Part shown: piece after piece, positions 1-8,273 of the stretch | Position numbering within the stretch: the first letter of the stretch is position 1 | Layout: each line of letters opens with the position of its first letter | NCBI GenBank assembly: GCA_023128455.1 | Contig: JAGMDW010000047.1 | Location: forward strand, 1-14,537 | DNA length: 14,537 bases | Direction of reading: 5' to 3' | DNA from: Desulfurellaceae bacterium | GTDB taxonomy: Bacteria > Campylobacterota_A > Desulfurellia > JAGGSF01 | Position numbers and translations under genes: made by a program | Notes under the pieces: model-generated | The model's input: only the letters and a program-made list of their open reading frames with translations | The model's database searches: none | What the model was told of the DNA's origin: nothing

Positions 1-285
1 AGAATAAGCTACAAGCTTACCAGAAGAGGAGACATGCTGAGCAAAGACGATGTGATTCAGGTTCTGTCTATTCCTCTTTTAGGCATTGTGCCCGAAAACA
101 AAGATATTATAACCTATGCCAACAAAGGAGAACCGTCTATTTTATACAGAAACTCTATCACTGGAAAAGCATTTAACAACATCGTGTGTAGATTACTGGG
201 AGAAAAAATAGATTTCATGGAAATAAAAGAGGAAAAAGGAATCCTCAAATTATTAAAGATATTTAGGGGACACAATGATTCTTGA
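1..285 (+). CDS. minD: Septum site-determining ATPase MinD, C-terminal part (start lies outside the window)
   Basis: The reading frame is open from base 1 and ends at TGA 283-285, so the N-terminal ATPase motifs lie upstream of the window. What is visible matches the MinD C-terminus: an RRGDMLSKDDV segment, then an IPLLGIVPE strand, a GEPSILY segment and a GKAF helix. The last part, KGILKLLKIFRG, is an amphipathic basic/hydrophobic helix and corresponds to the membrane-targeting sequence of MinD. In the family, ATP-bound MinD dimers bind the membrane, recruit the division inhibitor MinC and are released by MinE, which places the division site at mid-cell. The stop overlaps the minE start by 11 bases, so the two are probably translationally coupled. 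An ATG at 34 is internal to the gene and is not the real start. Confidence 0.95.
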   Translation, partial: RISYKLTRRGDMLSKDDVIQVLSIPLLGIVPENKDIITYANKGEPSILYRNSITGKAFNNIVCRLLGEKIDFMEIKEEKGILKLLKIFRGHNDS

Positions 286-517
286 TTTTTTATTGAAAAA
301 GAAAGAGAAAAGCTCGAAAGTTGCCCGGGAAAGATTACAGATAGTATTAGCTCATGAAAGAACACTCAATATTCCATTCATGGAAAACCTTAAAAAAGAT
401 TTACTGCAAGTAATAGCCAAATATGTTGACATTGACAAGGAAAACATCGAAGTTAAAATGAACAGATTAGACAATATGGAAATATTAGATATTAATATTC
501 CGCTCAAGCAGCGTTAA
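275..517 (+). CDS. minE: Cell division topological specificity factor MinE
   Basis: This 80-residue protein has the size and layout of MinE. Residues 1-9 form a short hydrophobic/basic membrane-binding start. The anti-MinCD helix follows, with the hallmark run RERLQIVLAHER at about 19-30. The C-terminal topological-specificity domain (about 40-80) contains KKDLLQVIAKYV and ends in the beta strand EILDINIPL. MinE stimulates MinD ATPase activity and drives pole-to-pole oscillation or gradient formation. The ATG lies inside the end of minD and a purine-rich AGGGGA (265-270) precedes it. The stop TAA at 515-517 overlaps the stop of the convergent secreted-protein gene. I see no stem-loop with a T-run between the two genes. 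Confidence 0.95.
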   Translation: MILDFLLKKKEKSSKVARERLQIVLAHERTLNIPFMENLKKDLLQVIAKYVDIDKENIEVKMNRLDNMEILDINIPLKQR

Positions 518-2328
518 TGCCTCATTTTTCCCGCAGTTAAAACATCCACTCCACTTTCACCTTTAATAAGGCGGGTAAGTACGGGTGTAGGCATCTCTCT
601 TACAGTAATTATTGTACTACCTATCTTACCAAAACCGCTAATTCTCCCTGCTGTATCTCCTGAAGTCCAAACCATGCGAAAGCACTTATCACCGATTTCG
701 TATATCTTTATATTACCACCGAAAAACTTCTCGGTGCGCAAAGATACCGAGCTTTCTCTAACATTGTTTATTACCATCGCATAAATTTTACCTTCCTTTT
801 TAAACACAATTAAAGCTTTGGATACCACTACAGGATGCCCTTCATACTTTTCTATAGGTCTTAAGTTTCTGCCAAACGACATTTCTGTCATATACAAAAT
901 TTTCTTTTCTCCCTGGTCATACACAACCAACCTGCCGCTTTTGTCTAAATAAACGATTTTCCCATCAATTTTGTAAAAATCAAACAAGTTACGAGGAGAA
1001 ATTGGTAGCTCCTTCTTCTCTTTTATCTTACCGTTTTCGTTTATCTCATATAATCCACCGTAAAAGGGACGAGTAACACCGGATTTCTGGGCAAGCATCA
1101 TTAACTTTTCGGATCCTTTATATGTTCTTATATAATAACGGATTTTGTCTTTAATGAGACAAAACTTGTTTCCTTTTATACGACCGATGAATGAAGACAG
1201 ATTCCCAAACCGATCAAAGCTTGAAAAAAATATCTCTTTTAATCCATCATTATCTATATCAGCACAATCTATATTAAATATGTTCCATCCATGACAAAAG
1301 GACATAACAGTAGTGAAACTATCTCCGTTAAAATGATAAACAACAACTTTTCTACCAAGAGCCACTACAATCTCTATTTTGCCATCATTATCTATATCTC
1401 CTATATAAAAGGCTGTACTTAGAGCGCGTAGACTTGAAGATGCAATAAGTTCAAGAGTAGGCGTAGAAGACGGTATGTGTAATGGAGCATAAAGGCCTGC
1501 TGTATTTAAGGCCTTTTCATAAAAGGTTAAACGCGGTTTCAACTTCAATGAAGAAGGAACAAGATTTTGCACGGGAATAGAAGATTTCGCCTCACTTGAT
1601 ACTAATTTTTTATTCAACACAGACCCATAGCGAGCAATCCTCCTGCCATCGTAACCGGAGAAAACACGGCAACTTACATCTTTATTGCCTTCCACATTCA
1701 CAAAAAACAGCATCTCAAGATCTAACGCCCTTCCTATAGTTGCTCTATTCTCTTTATTATTTAAGTCAACTATTTTTTCAGCAGTCAGAGCAATCTGAAA
1801 TTCATCAGCACCTACCACATAAAATTTATCAGTTTTTTCCAATGCCTCTTTTAACCTTTTATAAACAATGGGTTTCCGCGTCACTATGCCCACCTTTATG
1901 GTAGTTGTTCCCGCTTGCCACCTATCTCCTATCTTTATCTGAGCAACAACATTTCTAAATCCTTTGGGTATTATGCCTAAAATACGCTTTCTTTTTTCCT
2001 CTGCCCCTCCAATAATCTTTGCCCAAGCGCCGTCTTCTCTCAAATCTGTAACGATGGCATACGCTAATCCCTTTCTTGCCTGAAAAACCTCACCACTATA
2101 AGGATTTTTCACTGCACCCATAGGCCGATAGATAAACAATGTCTCACCGGCAAACAAACCACTACTCCTGCCTTTGTTTAGCTCTATCATTTCTTCCCCT
2201 ACCTTTGTTACCAAACCATGCTGAGGTAATATTTTTGAGGAAACATCTCTTGCTATATCTTCAAAAGAACCTGCAAAAACAGGCGCCGACAACATGAATA
2301 ATAAAAATAAAAAGAAAAACCGTATCAT
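514..2328 (-). CDS. Secreted FlgT-like protein with a C-terminal FG-GAP/VCBS-type beta-propeller
   Basis: This 604-residue exported protein begins with a Sec-type signal peptide: residues 1-19 are hydrophobic and end in VFA before Gly20. Residues about 37-107 alternate glycines and short strands (GLVTKVGEEMIEL, GLFAGETLFIYRP) in a way that resembles the C-terminal domain of the flagellar protein FlgT. Residues about 145-230 resemble the FlgT-middle/TolB-like fold. From about 300 on the protein looks like a beta-propeller, with two calcium-binding-type FG-GAP motifs, DIDNDGKIE (311-319) and DIDNDGLKE (357-365). There is no lipobox cysteine at the cleavage site. The start overlaps the valS stop by four bases (ATGA), so it is probably made from the same mRNA. 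It likely acts in the periplasm or at the outer membrane. The role is unknown, and the domain assignments are by eye. Confidence 0.75.
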   Translation of the reverse strand: MIRFFFLFLLFMLSAPVFAGSFEDIARDVSSKILPQHGLVTKVGEEMIELNKGRSSGLFAGETLFIYRPMGAVKNPYSGEVFQARKGLAYAIVTDLREDGAWAKIIGGAEEKRKRILGIIPKGFRNVVAQIKIGDRWQAGTTTIKVGIVTRKPIVYKRLKEALEKTDKFYVVGADEFQIALTAEKIVDLNNKENRATIGRALDLEMLFFVNVEGNKDVSCRVFSGYDGRRIARYGSVLNKKLVSSEAKSSIPVQNLVPSSLKLKPRLTFYEKALNTAGLYAPLHIPSSTPTLELIASSSLRALSTAFYIGDIDNDGKIEIVVALGRKVVVYHFNGDSFTTVMSFCHGWNIFNIDCADIDNDGLKEIFFSSFDRFGNLSSFIGRIKGNKFCLIKDKIRYYIRTYKGSEKLMMLAQKSGVTRPFYGGLYEINENGKIKEKKELPISPRNLFDFYKIDGKIVYLDKSGRLVVYDQGEKKILYMTEMSFGRNLRPIEKYEGHPVVVSKALIVFKKEGKIYAMVINNVRESSVSLRTEKFFGGNIKIYEIGDKCFRMVWTSGDTAGRISGFGKIGSTIITVREMPTPVLTRLIKGESGVDVLTAGKMRH

Positions 2329-4949
2329 ATACTTTCAACCCTCTCTATTTGCTCTTGCAGCTTTTGATAAAGCAAGATCGCATCATTGTACTCTTTTCTC
2401 TTTGATTCTACCAGATCTTCCGGTGCTTTAGAAAGAAATTCTCTGTTTGACAATTTCTTGTTTAAAAATTGCATCGTTTTACTCAATTTTTCTAACTGCT
2501 TTTTCAATCTGCTTATTTCCTTCTCTTTATCTACTATCCCTTCCATAGATACATGCACATCTCCATACATCATAGGTTGAGAAAAACAAGCCCCCTTAGG
2601 CGTTTCTTTACTTATAGTAACTCGAGAAACACCAGCCAAAACACCTATATATTCTCTGTACTCCTTAACAACTTCTCCTATTTTACTATCCAAAACATTA
2701 AAATACACATTCAGCTTCTTGGATGGCGGAATAAGGTTTTCACTTCTAATATTCCTCACAGCTTTAGAAAAATCAATAATTACTCCCATCTTTTTCTCCA
2801 CATCGGGCAGTATATACTCATCCTCTTTTTGGGGATAAGAACTAACCATTATACTTTCTCCTTTCTTGTTAGGCAATTTTTGCCACAGATACTCGGTCAC
2901 AAACGGGATAAAGGGATGCAAAAGACGCAAAACAGCTTCAAAAACCTCAAGCAAAACAAACTGCGTACTATACCTTCCCGTTTTTTTCCTTAAAGATATT
3001 TTACTCATCTCTATATAAAAATCACAAAACTCATGCCATGCAAATTGATACACACAAAGAGCAGCGCTACTGAATTTATAATCTTTCAAATATTTATTTA
3101 CCATATCCGCGGTCCTATAAAATCTGCTTGTTATCCATTGTGATGCTGCATCAAGAGAATCGGGTTTTCCTTTAAAAACATAATCTTCTGTATTGATAGC
3201 AATAAATTTATAGGCATTCCAAATTTTATTCATAAAGTATCTATAGCCTTCAATACGTTTTTCAGAAAGCTTAATATCTCTTCCCTGGACGGCAAGTGCG
3301 GTCAAGGTAAACCTCAGGGCGTCCGCTCCAGATTTTCTCACTGTATCCATAGGATTTATAACATTGTTTTTTGTTTTGCTCATCTTCTGCCCATGTTCAT
3401 CTCTCACCAATGCATGAATATAAACATCCTTAAAAGGAACATCGTCCATAAAGTGAAGACCCATCATTATCATTCTTGCTACCCAGAAAAAAATAATATC
3501 AAAACCCGTAACCAAAACACTGGTAGGATAAAATCTCTTTAAACTATCCGTCTTCTCTGGCCATCCTAATGTGGAAAATGGCCATAGGGCAGAAGAAAAC
3601 CATGTATCCAATACATCTTCTTCCTGGATTAAACTCTTTCCACCGCACCACTTACATTGCTCAGGTTTATCTATAGAAACATTATACTTTCCACAATCTG
3701 TGCATCTGTAAGCAGGAATTCTGTGCCCCCACCAAATCTGCCGCGAAATACACCAATCCCTTATATTGTTCATCCATTCAAAATAAACATTTTTCCAATT
3801 CTCAGGTATAAAATTTATCTTTTCCTCTTTTACCACACGAATTGCTTTTTTAGCTAACAGTTTCATCTTCAAAAACCATTGCTCTGAAATTTTAGGTTCT
3901 ATTGGCGTATTACACCTATAACAATGTCCTATTGCATGATTGTAATCTTCAGCCTTCACTAAATACCCTTTTTCATGGAGTTTTTCCACTAATGCCTTTC
4001 TGCAGGCATCTCTATCCATACCTGCAAATACACCAGCTTCCTCGTTCATAAACCCCTTTTCATCTATCACATTTACCTCTTTTAGGTTGTGTTTTTTTCC
4101 TACCAAAAAATCATTTGCATCGTGAGCAGGTGTAATCTTCAGAGCCCCCGTACCGAAAGAGGTGTCCACATAACTATCTCCGATAACAGGAATAACCCTT
4201 TCCTTTATAGGCAAAACCACATCTTCTCCGATAAACCTTTTGTACCTCTCATCCTTAGGATTAACGGCAACCGCGGTGTCACCAAACATCGTTTCAGGCC
4301 TGGTTGTAGCAACCACAAGCCCACCCTCTCTATTTTTAAATGGATAAAGAATGTAATAGAGCTTTCCATTTTCCTCTTTATATTCCACCTCTAAATCAGA
4401 TAATGCAGTAAGACAATGCGGGCACCAATTTACAATATAGTTACCTTTATATATCAAATCTTCTTCATAAAGTTTTACAAATGCCTCTTTAACTGAACGA
4501 GACAGGCCTTCATCCATTGTAAAACGCATCTTCGACCAATCACAGGATGCGCCCAACCGTTTTACCTGTCCAATAATCCTATTTCCATATTTCTCTCTCC
4601 ATTCCCACACTTTTTTTATAAACTCTTCCTTGCCTATCTGAAAGCGTGAAATCCCCTCTTTATTCAATTCCCTTTCCACTACATTCTGTGTAGCAATACC
4701 TGCGTGATCCGTCCCCGGAAGCCACAAAACATTATATCCTTGCATTCTCTTCCACCTTACGAGAATATCCTGCAAGGTCTCATTTAAGGCATGGCCAATG
4801 TGCAAAATACCAGTGACATTAGGAGGTGGTATTACAATACAAAAGTTCTCTTTTCCCTCATCTGTCTTTGGGCAGAAAAAATTCTTCTCTTCCCACATAT
4901 TGTATATTTCTTCTTCAAAATCAGGATTATAAGCAGCCATTTCCACCAT
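2325..4949 (-). CDS. valS: Valine--tRNA ligase (valyl-tRNA synthetase)
   Basis: This 874-residue class I aminoacyl-tRNA synthetase charges tRNA-Val with valine in the cytoplasm. The HIGH motif is at 50-53 inside PPPNVTGILHIGHA. The editing (CP1) domain, which removes mischarged threonine, shows TTRPETMFGD (215-224) and GTGALKITPAHDANDF (266-281). A zinc-finger-like CTDC (416-419) and CKWC (432-435) pair lies in the insert. The KMSKS-type loop reads KMSKT (522-526). The last 70 or so residues are a charged coiled coil, the tRNA-binding arm typical of ValS and absent from IleRS and LeuRS. The length is normal. The ATG at 4949 has AGAGG eight bases upstream. The gene lies 25 bases after the DJ-1/PfpI gene and overlaps the next one by ATGA. 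I see no T-box-like leader in that short gap. Confidence 0.97.
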   Translation of the reverse strand: MVEMAAYNPDFEEEIYNMWEEKNFFCPKTDEGKENFCIVIPPPNVTGILHIGHALNETLQDILVRWKRMQGYNVLWLPGTDHAGIATQNVVERELNKEGISRFQIGKEEFIKKVWEWREKYGNRIIGQVKRLGASCDWSKMRFTMDEGLSRSVKEAFVKLYEEDLIYKGNYIVNWCPHCLTALSDLEVEYKEENGKLYYILYPFKNREGGLVVATTRPETMFGDTAVAVNPKDERYKRFIGEDVVLPIKERVIPVIGDSYVDTSFGTGALKITPAHDANDFLVGKKHNLKEVNVIDEKGFMNEEAGVFAGMDRDACRKALVEKLHEKGYLVKAEDYNHAIGHCYRCNTPIEPKISEQWFLKMKLLAKKAIRVVKEEKINFIPENWKNVYFEWMNNIRDWCISRQIWWGHRIPAYRCTDCGKYNVSIDKPEQCKWCGGKSLIQEEDVLDTWFSSALWPFSTLGWPEKTDSLKRFYPTSVLVTGFDIIFFWVARMIMMGLHFMDDVPFKDVYIHALVRDEHGQKMSKTKNNVINPMDTVRKSGADALRFTLTALAVQGRDIKLSEKRIEGYRYFMNKIWNAYKFIAINTEDYVFKGKPDSLDAASQWITSRFYRTADMVNKYLKDYKFSSAALCVYQFAWHEFCDFYIEMSKISLRKKTGRYSTQFVLLEVFEAVLRLLHPFIPFVTEYLWQKLPNKKGESIMVSSYPQKEDEYILPDVEKKMGVIIDFSKAVRNIRSENLIPPSKKLNVYFNVLDSKIGEVVKEYREYIGVLAGVSRVTISKETPKGACFSQPMMYGDVHVSMEGIVDKEKEISRLKKQLEKLSKTMQFLNKKLSNREFLSKAPEDLVESKRKEYNDAILLYQKLQEQIERVESI

Positions 4950-4974
4950 TAATTTATCCTCTATGCAAGATTAG

Positions 4975-5484
4975 TTATATTCGTTTTAAATATTTTAAAA
5001 TTTCCTGGCAATATTCTACCAAATTGTGCACCCCTTGCGCCCATATGATGTTCCCGTCTACCACACAGGATTTGTCTTCATATATAGCACCAGCATTTAT
5101 TAGATCATCTTTAATTCCCCATGAACCTGTAGCATGATGACCCTTCACAATGTTGGCTGAGATGCCTACCTGTCCTCCATGACAACTCATACATACAAGT
5201 TTTCCTGCTTCATAAGCATCTTTAACCAATTTTAAAACAGGAGTATACCTCCTCAACTTATCCGGTGCATAAGCTCCAGGAACAATAATGGCTTCGATGT
5301 CTGAGGCTTGAACATCTGTAATTACCTTTTCCACCTTCGCTGTCAATCCCCATTTTCCCTTACATTCCTTTCCTTCCCTTATTCCCACGGTAAGTGTTTC
5401 ATATCCCGAAACCTCAAGAACATACTTAGGCACAAAATATTCTAAATCTTCAAATCCATCATGAATAAGTAATACTATTTTCAT
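4975..5484 (-). CDS. DJ-1/PfpI family protein (glutamine amidotransferase-like fold)
   Basis: This 169-residue single-domain protein has the PfpI layout. There is an N-terminal strand and a FEDLE segment with Glu12, a VPGAYAPDKLR loop, and the nucleophile elbow MSCHGGQ with Cys101 followed by His102. A GIKDDLINAGA stretch near 123-133 is also typical of PfpI. Family members act as cysteine peptidases, glyoxalase or deglycase-type enzymes, or chaperones; the substrate here cannot be inferred. I chose ATG 5484 because AGGAGG ends four bases before it. A GTG at 5487 sits almost on the Shine-Dalgarno and would add only one residue. The pckA stop TAG (5495-5493) is part of that ribosome-binding site, so the two genes are tightly coupled. 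Confidence 0.85.
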   Translation of the reverse strand: MKIVLLIHDGFEDLEYFVPKYVLEVSGYETLTVGIREGKECKGKWGLTAKVEKVITDVQASDIEAIIVPGAYAPDKLRRYTPVLKLVKDAYEAGKLVCMSCHGGQVGISANIVKGHHATGSWGIKDDLINAGAIYEDKSCVVDGNIIWAQGVHNLVEYCQEILKYLKRI

Positions 5485-5492
5485 CACTCCTC

Positions 5493-6992
5493 CTACCGCA
5501 AGGCCTTTTCAATCTCTGGAAGCAAACCTTCAAACTGTGATAACCACCGCCTCCGCTCTTCAAACAGCTTGTCTATGATTCCTTTATAAGTCTCTCTGCC
5601 GTAAATTCTATAAGGATCAAATTTCTCTATCTCTATTCGCCTTGAGCTTTTTACCACATCATAACCTAAAACAGGATCAAATTGCCATTCAACATTTTCC
5701 GACAACGCATCCACTATCAAATTCATCGTATCCTGCGGTTTTATCTTCACCCCTTCCTTTCCTCCCACAAATCCTGTATTTATGAGAAATACCTTTATAT
5801 GCGGATTTTTCTTCAATATCTCATAAAATTTGTTCCCTTCCTTGTGAGGATTATCTATAATAAAAGGATTAAACGCTACCACCCTCTTCGATTCACCCAC
5901 TCTGGCAGGGTCTTCTGCAGAGGTGATAGATGACTCACCTAACATAAGATAACATGCCGCTTGCTCTGGAGATACAAACCTTCCCAGAGGAGGAAGATCA
6001 TGTCTTCGAGTGTTGAAAAAAATAAAATCCGTACGAGGCAAGTCTACATCATTCTCTGTATGTGGAATAACATATCGAGGAATAATACATCTGCCATTTG
6101 TAGTAATCGTCCAGTTATCAAAATCAATCTCTCCTTCATCATCTACCCATGCATTCTCCGCTATAGCACCCGGCACCTGTGTAGCATAGAATAGATAAGG
6201 TTGACTGGTTACATTGTCTGTTTTTATATAAAACATATTTTCAGTGCCATAGGCAAAACTATCATTGCGTAACAGCATAATATCATCTTGTTTTATAGAT
6301 ATCCCCTCTGGCGACTTTAGTCCATGATCATTCAAGGTTATCGTGGTTTTACCGGTACCGCTTAAACCAAAAATAAGAACACCAAAACGCTTTATCTCTT
6401 CACCCATTCTCAATCTATATAACTTTCCCCCGGCGTGCATTCCCAATCCGTTTCTATATTCCCTCATCAAATATAGAGCAGATCTCAATGCCAGACATTT
6501 CGTTTCTCCATAGTAATCAGATCCCAAACAAAATGTAAATACCCTCCCGTCTTCTGTAGGATATATGTATATCTTGGTTTCTTTCCACTCTGGCACCTGG
6601 ACAAGTATAATATCCGGATCCGCATCTTTGTCATGAGGCTCAAAAAAATTATTATTAAACATATGTGCCAAACGAGCATATTCTCTGGTAACAAAAAAAT
6701 TCACACTGAATCTACCTTTAGTATTCTGACAAATATCTTTCTTTACCAATATTACATCCGTTCCTTTCAAATAATCCCTTACTGCTTTTAATTCTCGTTC
6801 TATTTCTGGTGTAATACTCTTCACTATATAGGTAGACTTTGCGCTGCGAGACTTTACATTGGTGCGATAAACAGTAATGCCCCAGTTATTGTCTATAGAA
6901 GCTCTATCTGCCATCATGCTTAACTCTTCTCTTGAAAGATCATGCCACAAGTTTCCACACTCAATCTCTTCTACAAAAATTGCATCATTCAT
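5493..6992 (-). CDS. pckA: Divergent ATP-dependent phosphoenolpyruvate carboxykinase
   Basis: The enzyme converts oxaloacetate and ATP to phosphoenolpyruvate, CO2 and ADP (gluconeogenesis, or the reverse anaplerotic direction). Numbered from ATG 6992 (499 residues), it shows the P-loop GLSGTGKTT (209-217), a kinase-2-like region with Asp236-Asp237, and a YYGETK segment whose Lys165, with His186 in GLGMHAGG, aligns with the metal-binding Lys and His of ATP-type enzymes. Other family segments are GRCIIPRYVIPHTEN and FLINTGFVGG. Typical ATP-type enzymes are 525-540 residues, so this one is somewhat short. It also differs around kinase-2 (KQDDIMLL where the family has GDDEHGW). ATG 6992 has AGGAG five bases upstream; ATG 7013 would add seven residues but has no ribosome-binding site. 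The start overlaps the queF stop by eight bases. Confidence 0.88.
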   Translation of the reverse strand: MNDAIFVEEIECGNLWHDLSREELSMMADRASIDNNWGITVYRTNVKSRSAKSTYIVKSITPEIERELKAVRDYLKGTDVILVKKDICQNTKGRFSVNFFVTREYARLAHMFNNNFFEPHDKDADPDIILVQVPEWKETKIYIYPTEDGRVFTFCLGSDYYGETKCLALRSALYLMREYRNGLGMHAGGKLYRLRMGEEIKRFGVLIFGLSGTGKTTITLNDHGLKSPEGISIKQDDIMLLRNDSFAYGTENMFYIKTDNVTSQPYLFYATQVPGAIAENAWVDDEGEIDFDNWTITTNGRCIIPRYVIPHTENDVDLPRTDFIFFNTRRHDLPPLGRFVSPEQAACYLMLGESSITSAEDPARVGESKRVVAFNPFIIDNPHKEGNKFYEILKKNPHIKVFLINTGFVGGKEGVKIKPQDTMNLIVDALSENVEWQFDPVLGYDVVKSSRRIEIEKFDPYRIYGRETYKGIIDKLFEERRRWLSQFEGLLPEIEKALR

Positions 6993-7368
6993 CTTTTCTC
7001 CTAAGCATTTCACTGTTTACTTCAACTACCGTTTTTACATTCCCCCGAGGATTAAAATCCCCCACCACCTGCAGGTACTTAGGCTTTAAAATATTATACA
7101 AAGCGTCAAATATCTCATTTGTTGCATTTTCATGAGAAATATAACATGCCCTGTATTTATTTAAAAATAATTTCAGAGATTTCAGTTCAACCACATGTCT
7201 ATCCGGGATATAGGTTATCTTTATAGTAGCAAAATCCGGATAACCGGAATGAGGACACAAACAAGTAAACTCAGAAAACTCTATGTGGATCTTATAATCT
7301 TTATCTGAAAAACTATTTTCCCACACTTCTAATTGATTTTGTAAAATGACTTCTTCTCCGTATTTCAT
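6985..7368 (-). CDS. queF: NADPH-dependent preQ0 (7-cyano-7-deazaguanine) reductase QueF, short type
   Basis: This 127-residue protein matches the short (type I, Bacillus-like) QueF, which reduces the nitrile preQ0 to the amine preQ1 on the way to queuosine in tRNA. Cys38 in FTCLCP is the expected nucleophile and Asp45 in GYPDF the general acid; their spacing of seven equals that of the B. subtilis enzyme (Cys55, Asp62). His79-Glu80 correspond to the substrate-binding His-Glu pair at the expected distance. The QueF motif reads ELKSLKLFL (61-69), and GDFNPRGN lies near the end. No queC, queD, queE or tgt gene lies nearby, and I saw no preQ1 riboswitch in the 14-base gap upstream. The ATG at 7368 has no clear Shine-Dalgarno. 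A four-codon frame (ATG AAA AAA TGA, 7376-7365) overlaps the start. Confidence 0.95.
   Translation of the reverse strand: MKYGEEVILQNQLEVWENSFSDKDYKIHIEFSEFTCLCPHSGYPDFATIKITYIPDRHVVELKSLKLFLNKYRACYISHENATNEIFDALYNILKPKYLQVVGDFNPRGNVKTVVEVNSEMLRRKDE
6998..7002 (-). promoter_or_regulatory. Ribosome-binding site that fixes the pckA start
   Basis: AGGAG lies five bases before ATG 6992 and inside the last codons of queF. The other in-frame ATG (7013) has no such site, so 6992 is the better start for the PEP carboxykinase. Confidence 0.75.
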
Positions 7369-7382
7369 TTTTTCATAAATTT

Positions 7383-8273
7383 TTAATTATAAAGAAAACA
7401 TCTCACAAAGTGTTTAGTATTTACTTCCTTTACAGGAGAAAGATGTTCCTGGCATTCCTTTGTTGCCCACCGACAAAATGGGTAAAATTCGCATCCATTT
7501 TTGCTATTTCCCTCACGAATCTGTGTCATCTGTCCAAAAATTCCCTCCTTGAGTAACATAGTATAAGGATGTAAGGGATGCTTAAATAATTCTTCTGTAG
7601 GAGCTTCTTCTATAATTCTTCCTCTATACATTACATATATTCTATCCGTAATAAACTTAGCCAAGGTCAAATCATGGGTAATAAATAAATAACTCAACGG
7701 AAATTTCATTTTTAAATCTATCAACAGATTGAGGGCAATCGCTTGAGTGGAGGTATCCAGAGCCGATGTAGCTTCGTCAAATATTACAAGCTCAGGTGAA
7801 CTTATCAAGGCCCTTGCAATAGCCACCCGCTGCATTTCTCCGCCGCTTAGACTGCTCTTCTTTCTCATAAGCACATGTCCTGGAAGATGCACAATTTCTA
7901 TCACCTGTTCGATTTTTTCCTCTATATACGAATGAGATAACCCTTTTATCCTCAACGGCTCCGCTATTATCTTCTTTATACTCATTCTCGGATCTAAAGA
8001 AGCAGAAAAATTCTGAAATACTATTTGCATCCTGTTTCTCAAAACATGAATGCTATTCTTATCTATCAGTTTATCTTTAAAATAGATTTGCCCTCCGTCA
8101 TACTCTTCTAAAAAAGATAAACAATGAACAAGTGTTGTTTTTCCGGCTCCCGATTCCCCAACTATAGAAACATTTTCTCCGTCTTCCACATATATGTCTA
8201 CATCTTTTACAACCGAAAATCTCTTTTTGTAAGCAAAGAAAGACTTCCTGATACCTCGCGCCTCAAGAATCAA
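7383..8273 (-). CDS. ABC transporter ATP-binding protein, oligopeptide/dipeptide (OppF/DppF) type
   Basis: This 296-residue ATPase has a complete nucleotide-binding domain: Walker A GESGAGKTT (39-47), Q-loop Gln87, signature LSGGEMQ (142-148), Walker B ELVIFDE (161-167), D-loop SALD (170-173) and switch His200. After HPLHPYTMLL (232-241) comes the Opp/Dpp-type C-terminal extension with Cys261, Cys267, Cys274 and Cys292. In this family such cysteines can hold an iron-sulfur cluster. It should energise uptake of peptides, nickel or similar solutes at the inner membrane. Its usual partners (a second ATPase, two permeases, a binding protein) are not in the window. The start is TTG at 8273, overlapping the previous stop as TTGA. 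A G-rich Shine-Dalgarno (GAGGGGG) lies just upstream, and no ATG fits the N-terminal ABC pattern. Confidence 0.9.
   Translation of the reverse strand: MILEARGIRKSFFAYKKRFSVVKDVDIYVEDGENVSIVGESGAGKTTLVHCLSFLEEYDGGQIYFKDKLIDKNSIHVLRNRMQIVFQNFSASLDPRMSIKKIIAEPLRIKGLSHSYIEEKIEQVIEIVHLPGHVLMRKKSSLSGGEMQRVAIARALISSPELVIFDEATSALDTSTQAIALNLLIDLKMKFPLSYLFITHDLTLAKFITDRIYVMYRGRIIEEAPTEELFKHPLHPYTMLLKEGIFGQMTQIREGNSKNGCEFYPFCRWATKECQEHLSPVKEVNTKHFVRCFLYN

Noticed and set aside
2553..2993. A 146-codon plus-strand frame inside valS
   Set aside because: It lies wholly opposite the conserved C-terminal part of valS and has no recognisable domain or ribosome-binding site.
7386..7391. Perfect TATAAT just before queF
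   Set aside because: It lies in the last codons of the ABC ATPase gene and has no -35 hexamer at 16-18 bases; chance is likely in AT-rich sequence.
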